Source of the DNA: Gyromitra esculenta
Lineage: Eukaryota > Ascomycota > Pezizomycetes > Pezizales > Discinaceae
Assembly: GCA_038503075.1 (NCBI GenBank)
Contig: JBCAML010000007.1
Span: 62,001-126,000, forward strand
Length of the DNA stretch: 64,000 bases
Direction: 5' to 3'
The notes under the pieces: model-generated
Database searches by the model: none
The model's input: the letters and a program-made list of their open reading frames with translations, nothing else
What the model was told of the DNA's origin: nothing
Shown: piece after piece, positions 22,837-34,076 of the stretch
How the letters are laid out: every line of letters begins with the position of its first letter
How positions within the stretch are numbered: position 1 is the stretch's first letter
Translations under genes and position numbers: made by a program

Positions 22837-24110
22837 TCACTGCCTTGAGTAGGAATGAATCCTCCTGTTCCTAATATCCTTCTCGGCGCCAACAACGATT
22901 CTCTTCGCCTCTTCTACACTCATGCCTAGTTCTCTTGTGAACAATGCCATACCATAAGCATCGTACGCGGTTTCGGCATTTAGTAGTAAGTACGCCCCAA
23001 TCTCCTTTTCTTTCGGATCTGCTGGCCAAATGCCAACTGGAAGCTTAACCACACGATAATCAACATCTTCAAATCCCGCATCCTCGATAAGGGCTTTTGT
23101 CTTTTCTAAGCCATCGAATCCCCGACCTTTTGATTTTTCGTACAATCAGTTGGCGGGGGAAGTTGAGCCGATTTTCAAGATTTTAAAGGCTTACCGCTTT
23201 TTCTACCAGCTTCGTGAATCAGATCGTAGAACTTCCATAGGAAAGTATCCTTATGTAATGTGCCATCGTCACTGTATAACCGCAAGTCGTATTCGGCAAT
23301 TTCAATATATCCTCCTGGCTTAGCACATCTTCCCACTAATTTCAGCTTTTTTTTTTTTTCGTCGGGCGATCTAAACCAGGTGGAGAAATATAAACATTAC
23401 CTGTAAGCCTGTTCGATCAAACGCCTCCAATCACTTATTGCCCCGCTCAGATGGCGAATATGAATAAGATCGAATGAGTCCTCCTTCCATGTCCAGGTGC
23501 TTTCAGCATCGTCTATTTGAAATTGCACATTGGGTGGCACCCAGCTGGGCTGGATTGGGCTCAGATCGGTTCCAATGACCTCCGCGGACGGATAGCGTCT
23601 ATCAAGCAGAGATTGAGTTTTTTTTTTGTCTTTTTTTACGTAATCCAAAATTTTAAGATTTGAAAAAACTTTACGTACTCTGCAACATCAATTGCCCAGA
23701 TTCCTGTGCCTGTTCCTATATCGAGGATTCTCTGCGGGTTTTTGCCGATAGGGGCCAAGTGAACCCTGCCTTCGTTCATCAACGTATACGCGTGATGAAT
23801 GATATCCAACCTGATCATGATCCCTTGTTGTTAGGAACGGGTTAATCTGGGAAGGAATTACTAAGGGTGTCTAACCGGTCTTGTTCTTTCTAATGCGGGG
23901 GGAAGAGTTTTAAACAGATTAATTATTAACCCAGAATTCTTTTTTTAAAAAATATCGTCCACCAGCTGCAGGGAGGAAGGGGGTGGGGTTATTATTACTT
24001 CGTCGTTTGGCAATAGGTAAGCCCTATATATATGCAGTCCTCAGCAAATCGAAGAAGCCTACTAATTATCCGTGAATATTTTGGAAAGGCTTACCCGTCT
24101 TTATATGCAT
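22837..24110 (-). CDS. LaeA-like SAM-dependent methyltransferase (5' end uncertain, possibly a pseudogene)
   Basis: Firm exons on the minus strand: 23679-23818, 23401-23598, 23195-23328, 22837-23126; introns 80, 72 and 68 nt, phases consistent, 253 residues from an ATG at 23818. Motif I of the Rossmann methyltransferase fold is ILDIGTGTGIWAID; then EVIGTDLSPIQPSWVPPNV and FQIDDAE bind SAM, RCAKPGGYIE is motif IV/V, and the end LFTRELGMSVEEA is typical of the fungal LaeA/UMTA group. Family members are longer at the N-terminus. Two more exon candidates, 24095-24110 and 23999-24039, together read MHIKT then YRAYLLPNDE, which fits the family, but no splice acceptor joins them in phase to the 23818 exon. 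Either the gene has a frameshift there or it starts at 23818. Function: methyl transfer, often regulatory; the substrate is unknown. Confidence 0.75.
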
Positions 24111-24781
24111 GGTACCGACGTCCGTTCTCATAGCGATATCTAATGACATTTCATGAGCACTATTCCCTCGCGAGTTAAGACTGATATGGCGGCCTACTCG
24201 TAGATGGAGGATGTAAGCGAGGCGGTGGAGTATTCACTATATATTTACATAACGGTGGTTAAATGGGAGCTATTATTATTATGGCAGACATGGCCATTGG
24301 GGGGTGATGTGGGGGGGGGGGAAACGCACGATCCCGAAATATAGTCGGAACTATCAGAGTTGTCTGCATCCTATTGGTAAAATACATGTTAGATAGCCCT
24401 CATTATATATAGACAGGCTCTTTGGAGATTTTATATACCGGGTCAACGGCGATGTGTTGATCTTTCGACGCCATAGTGAATTCGAAGCTCAATTGTGCCT
24501 TGTTAGTTTTCGGATTTCGGCAGCTGCAGTTAGCGATGTGTATATGGTCGAGTGAAGTAGGGGGAATATGAGACTATTTATGAAGTAGAAAGACGAATAC
24601 TAGCTTACTAAACACAATAATATATATGAGAATATTAGCTAACTTCCATGGGTAAACAATTTCCGTAACGCCTCTTGCGGACAACTGCATATCGACTGTA
24701 CATACGGGCCATCGCAGATGGAGCGTATATATCGAACAAATCAGACCATAGAGAAAGAAGATACATGGCTTACAGAAAACC

Positions 24782-25080
24782 ATTGTGATTTCAGAAATGA
24801 GCGGTGAATGCGCTGGCGTAAGTACATATCTCGTGAGATAAGCCTATACGTAGTAACTAAGCAGCCAGATTTGTGATTTCAGAAAAAAAAATGCGGTGAG
24901 TGCGCTGGCGTACGTGCCCGTACGATAAGCAAGGTGTCGAAGCGGAGTTTTCCTGTACCTGTATTTTGACTGCCGTTTTTAAAACTGGCTGCTTGAGGCT
25001 TCCCATACAAAACCAGAGATTCGGCAAAATACGAGCATAAGCGCAAGTAGGTAATGAAGCAGCCAGATTTGATATACCAT
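24782..25080. repeat. imperfect tandem duplication, about 88-bp unit
   Basis: GTGATTTCAGAAATGAGCGG at 24784 and a second GTGATTTCAGAAA at 24872 are each followed by GTGAATGCGCTGGCGTA or GTGAGTGCGCTGGCGTA. The phrase AAGCAGCCAGATTTG occurs at about 24861 and again at about 25058. So a unit has been copied two to three times and has diverged. Confidence 0.65.
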
Positions 25081-25344
25081 TGGCCTGTGGATTAGATTAC
25101 ATTAGCAATAGTCCCTACACTAAACGGTTCCTCCGCAGCAATCGATATTCAAACCCTGGAAAACTTGTAATTGTCAATCCATAGCCCGATTGAGAGACTC
25201 AAGTATATCTTCACCGTTCAGACGTGCTGTCCGAAGAGTCTTGGCGCTCTCCTCTCCATCGAGCACAGCTGCTGACAGATTAAAATGATATGATGTTACT
25301 AGATGTTAGTTGACATGTCAGTATTTCCATCGTTTTCCTTGCTT

Positions 25345-25653
25345 TTGATTTACTGTGCCCCGACTTGACCTACAACTATTTGGTTTACCATCAGCAGATC
25401 TAGATTGGGGATGCCAGGAGGTTGAAAACGCGACTGTCCCACCCAGCCAGTCTTGGCATCCCCCTCTCTATTGAGCCAGCCAATTGAGGTTGTACTTTTG
25501 CAGAAAGCAACTGCAGAAAGTCATGGGATGCTATTTAGCATCTCAGTATCTCTTCTCTCTCGATCTACTGTTCCCTAGCTTAGTACAGAGCTATTTTATC
25601 TACTATCAGCAGACTGTAAGGATGTCAGGCCTAGGGCTTTGCGGACGCGGCTG
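25345..25653. repeat. diverged direct duplication of about 93 bp, 214 bp apart
   Basis: The stretch from GATTTACTGTGCCC (25347) to GCGACTGT and the stretch from GATCTACTGTTCCC (25561) to GCGGCTGT keep the same order of words (ACCATCAGCAGA / ACTATCAGCAGA; GGATGCCAGG / GGATGTCAGG). Most differences are transitions. Between them lies a hairpin, GGGGATGCCA (25408) with TGGCATCCCC (25453). Confidence 0.55.
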
Positions 25654-25806
25654 TACTACGGGCCGGGTGCCAAGGTAGGTTATTCCAGGTACTGACAGTG
25701 CGTCATGATCAAGGTATTATTGATTTGCATGTAAATGGAAGAGGCCGTCGATTTTTGGCCCACCGCCATCTGTAGTCACTTTCCCTGTACCCATAGTATA
25801 TACGTA

Positions 25807-25963
25807 CAGCGTACGGCAAAAAAGATCGAGAGTCGTGGGGTTTTGGGTTCGGGCTGTTGTTGGTCCCCCTAGAGTTTTCGAGGAAGATTCTATGTAGCAG
25901 TTGGATTGGCCACAGAACCCTGTTAGCAGACCCCAGTTCCCTGATATTTTCTGCCGGACGCTT
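25807..25963. mobile_element. MITE family B, copy 1 (157 bp, TA-flanked)
   Basis: Left end CAGCGTACGGCAAAAAAGAT, right end the near-complement TGCCGGACGCTT, TA on both sides (25805-06 and 25964-65). Matches the copy at 61480-61616 and the decayed copy near 13590-13766 over the whole length. No coding capacity. Confidence 0.82.
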
Positions 25964-26079
25964 TACCGATGGAACACCCGTATCGGTTGGTCTGTGCCAA
26001 CCCGGCATCAGCCATTGGCAGCCAGCTCTATGCCAGACGTTTCAGAAGTATTCTCAACACCAAGCGCGTTCAGCAGATA

Positions 26080-26229
26080 CAGACGTCCCTGGCCTGATGG
26101 CGGAACCGGTCAGTTGGCGGATATGGGGGAAACTTGGTAGCAACGAGCATGAAGCCCCAAGCTTCTGTCTGTGGATTGGGCCGGCCAGGCCCTCACTGGC
26201 CAGTTCCGCCATCAGGCTAGAGATGTCTG
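26080..26229. mobile_element. MITE family C (150 bp, TA-flanked)
   Basis: Left end CAGACGTCCCTGGCCTGATG and right end the complement of CAGACATCTCTAGCCTGATG; both arms continue with GCGGAAC. TA flanks at 26078-79 and 26230-31. Only one copy in the window; it lies 117 bp from a family B copy. Confidence 0.8.
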
Positions 26230-26231
26230 TA

Positions 26232-27766
26232 TAGCCAGATGGTGGCAGGAAAACCCACCCTACCTTCCCCTGAGATATCGCTGTATAGCATCTAGTTAGT
26301 ACACACAGGACTCTATCCAATCTATTGACTCCAGAATTAGTAAGACAGCAAGTACTAATTCGCAATCTCAACCTTCCTGGCTGCTCCTGTGAAAATTCAT
26401 CTGCCCCGGAACGCTACAATCGCCTTGGATTAGTAGGGGAAGTGAAGAAGCCGTTAAACTGAGTGCCCCACCACGACCACAGCCGGCCCCATCACGATCT
26501 GCGACAGCTCTTATCTTGATCGGGGCCGTAGTTTGTGATAAAATACCGGGTTGGCTTAGGCGCAAATTTTCACATGCCTAAGCGCCGTGAACACACAGCG
26601 CAAGTTGCTGAGACGCTTGCCCAAAACGAGTGACTTGCGTATGGATGTGATGCCCCGTTTTCAAATCTTATCGTCTCTGAACCTGTTGGTTCGTGGCCTT
26701 CTCTAATCAAGCTTCAAGATATTCCTTATGCCGCTGTATCACGAAAAAAAACCCCCGGTTTAGACTCCCTACTGGCACACATTGTAGCCAACCGGACCAC
26801 CGGAGAAAGGTACAGCGGAATACCTTTTACGAGATATCCGGTTGTGGAGTTTTCTGCCTTCTGGACACGATATTGTTCATGACTAGAGGTAACCTCCTGA
26901 AGAAAGGCCTCGGCCAAACCTCGGTTGGGAACGGCCTCTCGATCCCCCCCCACAGATAGATTTTGAGCGACTATGACATAGCCCGATGGTATTTTATGTG
27001 TCCAAGATGCCGGATTGATGCCTAAGAGTATCTTTTGTTATTCCTATTTCCCCTGCGCTAGTTATTGGTTGAGTTAATTAACAACGTGCGTTTTGTCTTT
27101 CCAACATAGCAACCAAAACGTTACGTCGCGGCACGATCCCTCACCAAATATGCACTTATTAAGGCGGAATAATAGTATGTGATCCATATAGGTATATGGG
27201 GATTTGCGTAGCTACGCGGTGTTTGGGATATTATGCCGAATGCCGGGTATTCCTGTCCCCCAATTAACCTAGATCTAACGTCTCGATCTCCCGATTTGTG
27301 TCAGGTCATTGGCCAATGCATCTCTACTCCACTGAGTGCGCGTAAAAATAGTATAGTTAAAATAATAAAGATAATAGAAAGACACTTTTTGTGCCTAATC
27401 GCTGTATATAGCTAACCTCTCCTGTGTGTATACATATATATGCTTATATTTATTATTTAGTTACACCATCGATCAAGCTAATGCTTTCGGGGAAAATACC
27501 TCAGTGATTATTTACTTGTACTAAAGAGAGTAACGTACTAACTATCCTAGCCAACAGGGTCGAAGGAAAGGCTAGAGTACAGGCTTAGAAGGGCTCGAAA
27601 GAGGCGGGCATATTGGGTATACTGGACGTACTGTAATCATTCTAAATCTTATTATACCCTCCTAATTCACATTTAAAGTACATAGCAGGTTCACAGGGGT
27701 ATCTCAAGGCAACTTGCGCTCGCGGATCCTAAATTCGTGCTGCCTCAAGCTGCCAGCTCGTATATG
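26232..27766. other. intergenic, no gene seen
   Basis: Several short open frames on both strands without recognisable content. Nothing further noticed. Confidence 0.5.
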
Positions 27767-27780
27767 TTCTGGCCCGTATG

Positions 27781-27836
27781 CGACCGCCATAACCCAAGGG
27801 TTCGATGCGATGAATGAAACTTACTTACTTACTTAC
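27781..27836 (+). mobile_element. 56-bp LINE-tail insertion with perfect 14-bp target-site duplication
   Basis: TTCTGGCCCGTATG stands at 27767-27780 and again at 27837-27850. Between them are 56 bp that end in GATGAATGAAAC plus four ACTT-type units. That is the structure of a 5'-truncated non-LTR retrotransposon copy. The insertion lies directly beside the left end of the 545-bp inverted-repeat element. Confidence 0.78.
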
Positions 27837-27852
27837 TTCTGGCCCGTATGTA

Positions 27853-28397
27853 ATTGAATCCCATTTGCAAAGTGGCTGGCTGGTAGGCAAATGGGACAGC
27901 CGATTTACGAACGGAGCTACTTTGTACACCGGTCGGCCCACCTATAAGGTGAAACTAATAGTTGACCCGTATTGAAAATTACACCACGTGCGCCGCCGCC
28001 ACCACCATCACATCCTGTACCGCAGGATCTTCGTAGATTATATTCATCTACCAATCCATCAGTATTTATAATACTGGCAATCTACTGCACCATTCCTTCC
28101 GTTATATCTACAGTTGATCATTTTCAATATATTGTTATATACGTGCACTCGCAATATGTCTTGAGAGGATCAATCCACTGAGTTCACGAAGCTATAAGAG
28201 GTACGGTGTTGATGCTCGTGGGTTGAATAAAATTTCAGACCTGCCTATGTACCAGCGCATTCGAAGTTCTGAAATATCGGCCATTTACCAGCTTCGGTTT
28301 GTAGGTGGGTGGGCCAGCCTGTGTACAAGGTGGCTCCGTTCGTAAATCGGCTGTTCCATTTGCCTACCAGTCAGCCACTTTGCAAATGGGGTTTAAT
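27853..28397. mobile_element. 545-bp non-autonomous DNA element with about 90-bp terminal inverted repeats
   Basis: Left arm 27853-27942 and right arm 28308-28397 are inverted copies with about 9 differences in 90, mostly transitions. The ends read ATTGAATCCCATTTGC and ATTAAACCCCATTTGC, with TA outside on both sides. Each arm also folds on itself (CCCATTTGC ... GCAAATGGG). The 365-bp middle has no transposase. It must have been moved by an element elsewhere, if it was mobile. Confidence 0.82.
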
Positions 28398-29717
28398 TAT
28401 ATATGAGCTAGAGCATATATAAAACCCTTACCTCCCTTAGAAATAAGCACTATCCTAGAATCCAGACCAACTAAAGTCCAATTGCCAGCATGGCGGCGCA
28501 AGTTAACTTATTACTGTGCTTTTGTGCCATGATGAGGCCGTGTACTAGAGAGAACCAACTAAGTGGGGGTTGGAGGGTACGTGGTAGGTTAGGGTTTCCT
28601 GAATTCAGCAGTTTGAAGGCCACTAGGCTTCCCTCACCACTACCAATCATCAACGATTTTCAGTATAAAGCTTAAGTAAGGGTGATAAAGACGAGATTTC
28701 CCTGACCCAAGCTTTATGTGGTTAGTTCTCACCATTGCTCAATCTCACCACGGCACATTTTTTTTTTAGTTAAATCATTGTTTCGTTGTTTTATCTAGGT
28801 ACAAGAATATCACATGCAACCGAAGTTATAGCGTGAACAAAACCCTATCTCACCACGGCACAGACAGCTACGATACATATATGTGTTCCGTACGCGTCCT
28901 ATATGCCAAGATATGGAATTTGCAAAGTGCACACATACCATTTAGCAATATTGGCAAGTAGTATAACTTTTGATTGGGTTGTTCCATAAGCAAAATTTGT
29001 ACTGTATGTCAATATTTTAGTTTCTAAAAAATTTGAGAGTAGATTTTTACAGGCTTAATAATTTTTCTGAGCAGGCAGAAAAAAAAAAATTTATCCATCT
29101 TGTTGAAACTTCCCACCAACGAAACATCCATCCTAGAAGCATCCTCCATCCTAGAAACATCCTCGCAGCGAAACATCACAAAAAGCCAACCCCCGCCCCC
29201 GAATGTTTTTGCTGATCGCTTTGATTTTAGTTTTTTTTTTGAAGGTGCACTTTAAATATAGAGCAGCACTTTTAACACGAGTTTTACCAGTTACAAAGTT
29301 GTTCTATTTGCAAATATTTGTTTATGGTATTTTCTACTGTGGAAGTGGGACGTGCTATTTGGAAATGGTTTGAACGCTTTGCAAATCCCGGCATATCTTG
29401 GCATATAATATATAGGACAGGGCATACTCTAGTTTCGCAGCCGACTTATCACGTGACAATACTTTCCTATATTGGGTGTGACGGATTGTCTCTACAACTC
29501 CGCCAAATACCCTAAGTTTAGGGAATGAACGTCTGATTGCGAGAGCAGACAGAACATACAGTATGTGGATTACATAGCACTAGTTACAGCAAACAATGAA
29601 AATAAATATACAAGCTGTGCTGGAGAGCACATATCACATATTAATAGAAGCTCTCGTGAGTCCTTTCCCTCATCCAGTCGTACCAATACATAAAAGCACA
29701 ATATTTCCCTTCCAAAA
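28398..29717. other. intergenic, no gene seen
   Basis: AT-rich; a telomere-like GGTTAGGGTTTCC at 28587. Open frames are short and featureless. Confidence 0.5.
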
Positions 29718-30814
29718 CTAAAAGCCAGCGAGACCTTTCACCCCTGGCGACACGGTCTCCAGAATATCCAAAATCTCGCCCCAAATACGCTTCTGCGTTT
29801 CTTTACCTTCGTCGCTGGTGACTAATTCAGCCGGTCTGCAGCGGGAAACATAATTAGCATTTATTCATAGTTGATTATCTCTTTTAGCTGGGAGTAGGGT
29901 CGAACTTACTCAATAATCCTCTGAGAGCACAGATACTGACCGTGGCTCTTCTCGTCTTGAGAAGCCGCGTCTACTAGAACCCTACTTCCTTTCTCTGTGG
30001 GTCTCGCAAATGCCAGTGAAAAGAAGTAGTGGGTCCACCCCATTTCCCGACCAAGCTCCGAAAAGCAGAGCCCCGGATTAAGTGAGTTTACGATGACCGC
30101 AGGCTTAGCAGCGTCGGTATTGCTCGGAGGGACAAGCCGTGCAACTTCCCTGGCGATATAAATATCAAACAACTTGGTCAACTGATATCGCATCGAGATA
30201 TTGGTTCCAGTTATCCCCTCGTCATTCAGCAGGTCGAAAATCTTTGGTCCGTCTCGTCCAGCGAGCGGTGGCCATTCGCGAACCTGCGAAGTGACTGAAG
30301 GCCAACGGTGGACTTCGGAACTGACGATAACTAGACGAGGGATCCAATCCGGATGCTCCCTTGCGGAGGAAACCATCTTGGGGAGTAATCGGATTGCAAG
30401 CAATGCTGTCGAGAGAACGTTGACTTGTAGACTCTCCTCCCACCCATCAGGCGAAACTCTCCATGACTGGGCATTCACACCTGCGTTCAACAGTAACACA
30501 TCTAGTCCGGGGAGTTTCTGTGCTCGCTCTATGAACTCCGTTGTTCCTGCGAATGTACTCATGTCTAGCTTCCAGCATTCGACGACACCGAGTCGACCTG
30601 TTGAATCTTCAATTGACTTCTTTGCTGCTTCGCCTTTCTCGAGATTTCGGATCGCGAGGATCACCTTCTCGGCTCCGAGGCGGGTGAAATGGCGGGCTGC
30701 TTCCAGCCCTAGACCGACGTTCGATCCGGTGACGATGATCGTCTTCCCATCAAAGGAGAAGTTAGGGTAGGAAAGAGGAAGGTTTTGCAGAACGAGGCCT
30801 TTGAAGTCTGCCAT
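29718..30814 (-). CDS. short-chain dehydrogenase/reductase, retinol dehydrogenase/WWOX-like, two exons
   Basis: Exons on the minus strand: 29910-30814 and 29718-29835, with a 74-nt intron (GTAAGT...CTGCAG). The joined frame is 1023 nt, 340 residues. The cofactor motif TGSNVGLG is at 29-36, NAGV at 110-113, catalytic Ser in IVSSEVHR (165/166), and Tyr210/Lys214 (RYQLTK) complete the triad. SLNPGLCFSELGRE is the usual region after the active site. The second exon supplies the family's conserved tail (TSDEGKETQKRIWGEILDIL). Without the intron the frame would stop just after SQRIIE, so the spliced form is clearly right. NAD(P)-dependent oxidoreductase; substrate unknown. Intact. Confidence 0.94.
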
Positions 30815-30875
30815 TGTGACGCTGTATAGGTTGTAGAATACGGTTTCGAGACTTAGAAATAAATTAGGGGGATAG

Positions 30876-30890
30876 GACTATATATCGGGG
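30876..30890 (-). promoter_or_regulatory. TATA-like box of the 340-aa SDR gene
   Basis: CGATATATAGTCC on the minus strand, about 65-70 nt before the start codon. Good position for a compact fungal promoter. Confidence 0.4.
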
Positions 30891-32130
30891 ATGGGCTCTA
30901 CCTCAACTCTTAGCGATCTCTAGAAAACAAGGCTGGCGATTTGGGCACCCTTATAGGTGGAGAAATCGAACTATACTCGGTATCCTACAGGTTGACCACC
31001 AGGTTTAATTATTCGGTAATACCATAGCTCCGTGGAGGGTATGCAGTCGCGGCTTGGCACAGCTGTTTTCTGGTTAGGATACCCAAGAACGGCTCCGGAT
31101 TCTGTTATCTCCAGAATTTAACGACGCGTCTATGTTGCATCTACGCAATAGCCTGTCATAAGTTTATAGCTAGGTTCACAAGGAGTTGATCTGGAAGAAG
31201 CTATTCCCGCGAATCCCGGGCCTCGGAAGGAGACTAGTTATCTCCTTGCCAAGAGAGAAATTTCCGTCAATAAGATCGCACACGGAGTTTATCTCCTGCT
31301 GAAAATACCTGTCTGAGATAATCAGCAGCGCTGTAATCTGGAGTTAAAAGCTACTTAACCGGTATCTATTGGTGGCCGTCTTGGCGTGTTTTTGGCAAAA
31401 AGGCTTATTTCGTTTTTCTTACCGCATTTAGGTTCTATGCAGTCTAATCTCCCATTTCAATAGAGCTACATGTACATGTAGTTATGTTGTTGTTGAGAAT
31501 CGAGGAAATTTTATATGTACGACATTCTCCTTCACCCCGTTCTACAAATACATATACTGGAAAAATACTCCCAGCAAGGAAACCTCTAAATAGTCTGTAA
31601 GGGAAGATTATATACTGGAAAGAAAAAACTCGCACCAAAGGAAATATATCGGGGAAAGGTGGGAGAAAATGCCAGGAAACAACATCCCGAATCCGTATAC
31701 ACCAGCCCTAACCCTAAAACACCACTAGAAGTAAATTTACATGTAGTTGCATAAATTATAAGCCTGTAATAGCAAATGGGGAACCCAGCTGAAATGATTT
31801 ACAACTAATAGGAAACGAGGTACAGAAAGAGATATTAGGGAGTGATCTTTTACAACGAACTCGAACTGATATAGCTAACTGTTTGGGTAGCATTCCAATA
31901 AAGAAAAGCCTAGTGCGAGTTAGCTAGAATACCTAGACTGAGTAGGTTCTGCAACTGCTAAGCCCGCCGGCGCTAGCTTTCCGAATGAATATAAAAGTGA
32001 AGGTCGGGTCGGGGAAGTCGAAAGCTAGGGGCCGACTATAAGCACATTTGTATATACTTGCCATCAGCCCATAAGCCTTAGGAGGTAGGGCTTAAGTACG
32101 AGTCTTTGAAGTGAATCGATAGAGCAAATT
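30891..32130. other. intergenic, no gene seen
   Basis: About 1.2 kb; a CCCTAACCCTAAAA telomere-like word at 31706 and TACATGTA palindromes at 31467, 31473 and 31738. Confidence 0.55.
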
Positions 32131-34076
32131 TCATGACTCAGGATCCTGGTGACTTGACTTTTGTTTCCTCAATTGAAAAAACCTTCGTAGTTTCCACCAC
32201 GTGAAACATGCAGTGCCTAGAAGAGCCATAGCCCCGATTAGGTACCACTTGATCACTGTATTATTCACGTTCATCCCTAATACGCCCTGCAGATGCATGC
32301 ATTATTCAGTAACGCATTCATATCTTAGACTGATGGGCTAGGTTTAGGCTTACAGTGACAAAGGTAAGCGGTAGGAATATAGACTGCACGAGAATTAGCC
32401 TTAAAACATCGTGATTCGATATCTGGACGGTTGAGATTGCTTACAGTCACCAAGCTTAGCCGGTTCATCGATGCTCCATATTCGTTTGCAGTCTGTGCTT
32501 CCCGAAGAGAGGCGATTGTAAAAAGCTGATAAAGCTGTTAGCAGCTTAGGAGACAGTATTAGGCATTCAATCATACCATCTGCATGTTTGTATTTGTCGG
32601 TTCTATGAGATTCTGAGAAATAAGGCGCTTGAGCTTGAAAAGCTGTGCGTTTATCCATTGCATGTCTTCGTCCTCCAGGTTTATAATCGGAAACTTTCTC
32701 GCCTGGCTCGCCTTGAGCTCGCTGCAAAACATCTGCAAAACTTCGATTTGCTTGTCGATCGTTTGGTCCAGGTATTTCCAAAAAACCTCTCCTTCCCATA
32801 TCTTCTGAGCAAGTTCTGTTGATGTTTCCGCCATTATGCTCCCTTTCTATTACGGGGACAATCCTTGGTTAGCAACGGCAGCAATCAGTAAGGATAGTGC
32901 GGACTCACGAGAGATGTCACATGTTTACTGCATGCTGCAATCACCTCTGCCCATTTCGATGTCAGATCATTGCTAAAGAATCGAAACAGGATTTGCCCCG
33001 AAACAAAATCAAAAGCTTCTTGCTTGTTCCGAATACCAGTGAAATTCTGTGATTCGTCGTCTGTGCTGACATCAAATATCTGCCAAGACCGCTCCAAATC
33101 TGTCGTGAAAAATATCAATGTCCGAGGTAGAATATCTTGCTTTGACTGAGAATACGGTATCCAAAATGATTTTGTCTGCCGCAAGATATCACGAACAGAG
33201 GGCACTGTTGCCATAAGCTCTTCTGCAAAAGTCATTGACAATTTCTCTTTTCCTTGCGGAGAGCTTTTCTTTTGACTGGTAGACCCGTTGGAGTCTAACG
33301 TCATCATCCGCTGTCCAACTGGCCTGTTGATCGAAAGGGGCACACGATCATCCAATGCGAAAAGATCAAAAACAGCATACAGGTCACCGTCGAACCCATG
33401 AGTCTCCTCTTGAGATTCTTGTCCTGGGAGCACCACAAAGTTTGAGCAATTCGCGGTTGCGTCATACGCCATTCGTGGGCCTCTTTCGTGGAGCTTCCTT
33501 TTCCGAGTTACTTCACTGGCATTTTGGCGGCGCAGCATGGGACTGGTCTTGCCGGTGAGACAGGTGAGCAGATCGTATACGCCAAACCCTTGGAAGAAGG
33601 CTTCCTTGGCTTCCGCGACAGCCCAGCCACGATTCACGAGCCTAGTGAACCCAGTTAGCTACTACTTTAGTAAATTATTCTGAGAGGCCAATATGCACTT
33701 ACATTTTTCTGACTGTTGGGAGCCGTGCCCCAGGCGTTGAGCGTATCATCTAGATCCCAGTCAAAGCAATATATAAGCAGGTGGGCTTCGGGGAAAGCAG
33801 ATATAGCTACATACCTCATTTTCTCTTGTGAAGAATAGCTGCAGATCTTCTGCATCTTGGAAATGTCTATAATTTACGACAAGTCTGTTAAGACATCCCT
33901 CTTCTATACGCTACGATTAATTTCCTGGAACCATGGGCAGAAATCGAATGCGTGTTCTTACGATCCCAAACAAATGTGTAATCTTTTATCACGACCATGT
34001 CTTCTTCACTCGATAGTCCGTGACTGTAAACCTCCTTCAAAAGCTTTTGAGAGATCTTTTCTGCATCGTTTAACAT
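32131..34076 (-). pseudogene. CorA-like membrane protein, seven exons, one frameshift
   Basis: Exons on the minus strand: 33962-34076, 33703-33866, 32909-33641, 32577-32846, 32445-32525, 32354-32383, 32131-32286. Five of six introns keep phase; the joined length is 1549 nt, one base too many. The conflict sits at the 33703/33641 junction, next to an A5 run, and removing one base there would give 515 residues. The C-terminal part is diagnostic of CorA-type channels: a long helix (NEYGASMNRLSLVT), first membrane segment SIFLPLTFVTGVL, the motif GMN (residues about 468-470), and a second membrane segment (YLIGAMALLGTACFTWW). The N-terminal 350 residues are fungal-specific and poorly conserved. 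CorA proteins move Mg2+ in membranes; many fungal CorA-like domains are unproven as transporters. Could be a live gene if the extra base is a sequencing error. Confidence 0.82.

Larger units (their letters stand above)
24111..25806. other. intergenic with old local duplications
   Basis: No gene. Two imperfect duplications are listed separately (24782-25080 and 25345-25653). Confidence 0.5.

Noticed and set aside
25840..26234. 125-codon plus-strand frame
   Set aside because: It runs through two MITEs (families B and C), so its openness is accidental.
4981..34076. A secondary-metabolite cluster (two SDRs, LaeA-like methyltransferase, hydrolase)
   Set aside because: The genes are many kilobases apart, separated by transposon debris, and no polyketide synthase, NRPS, terpene cyclase or pathway regulator is present.
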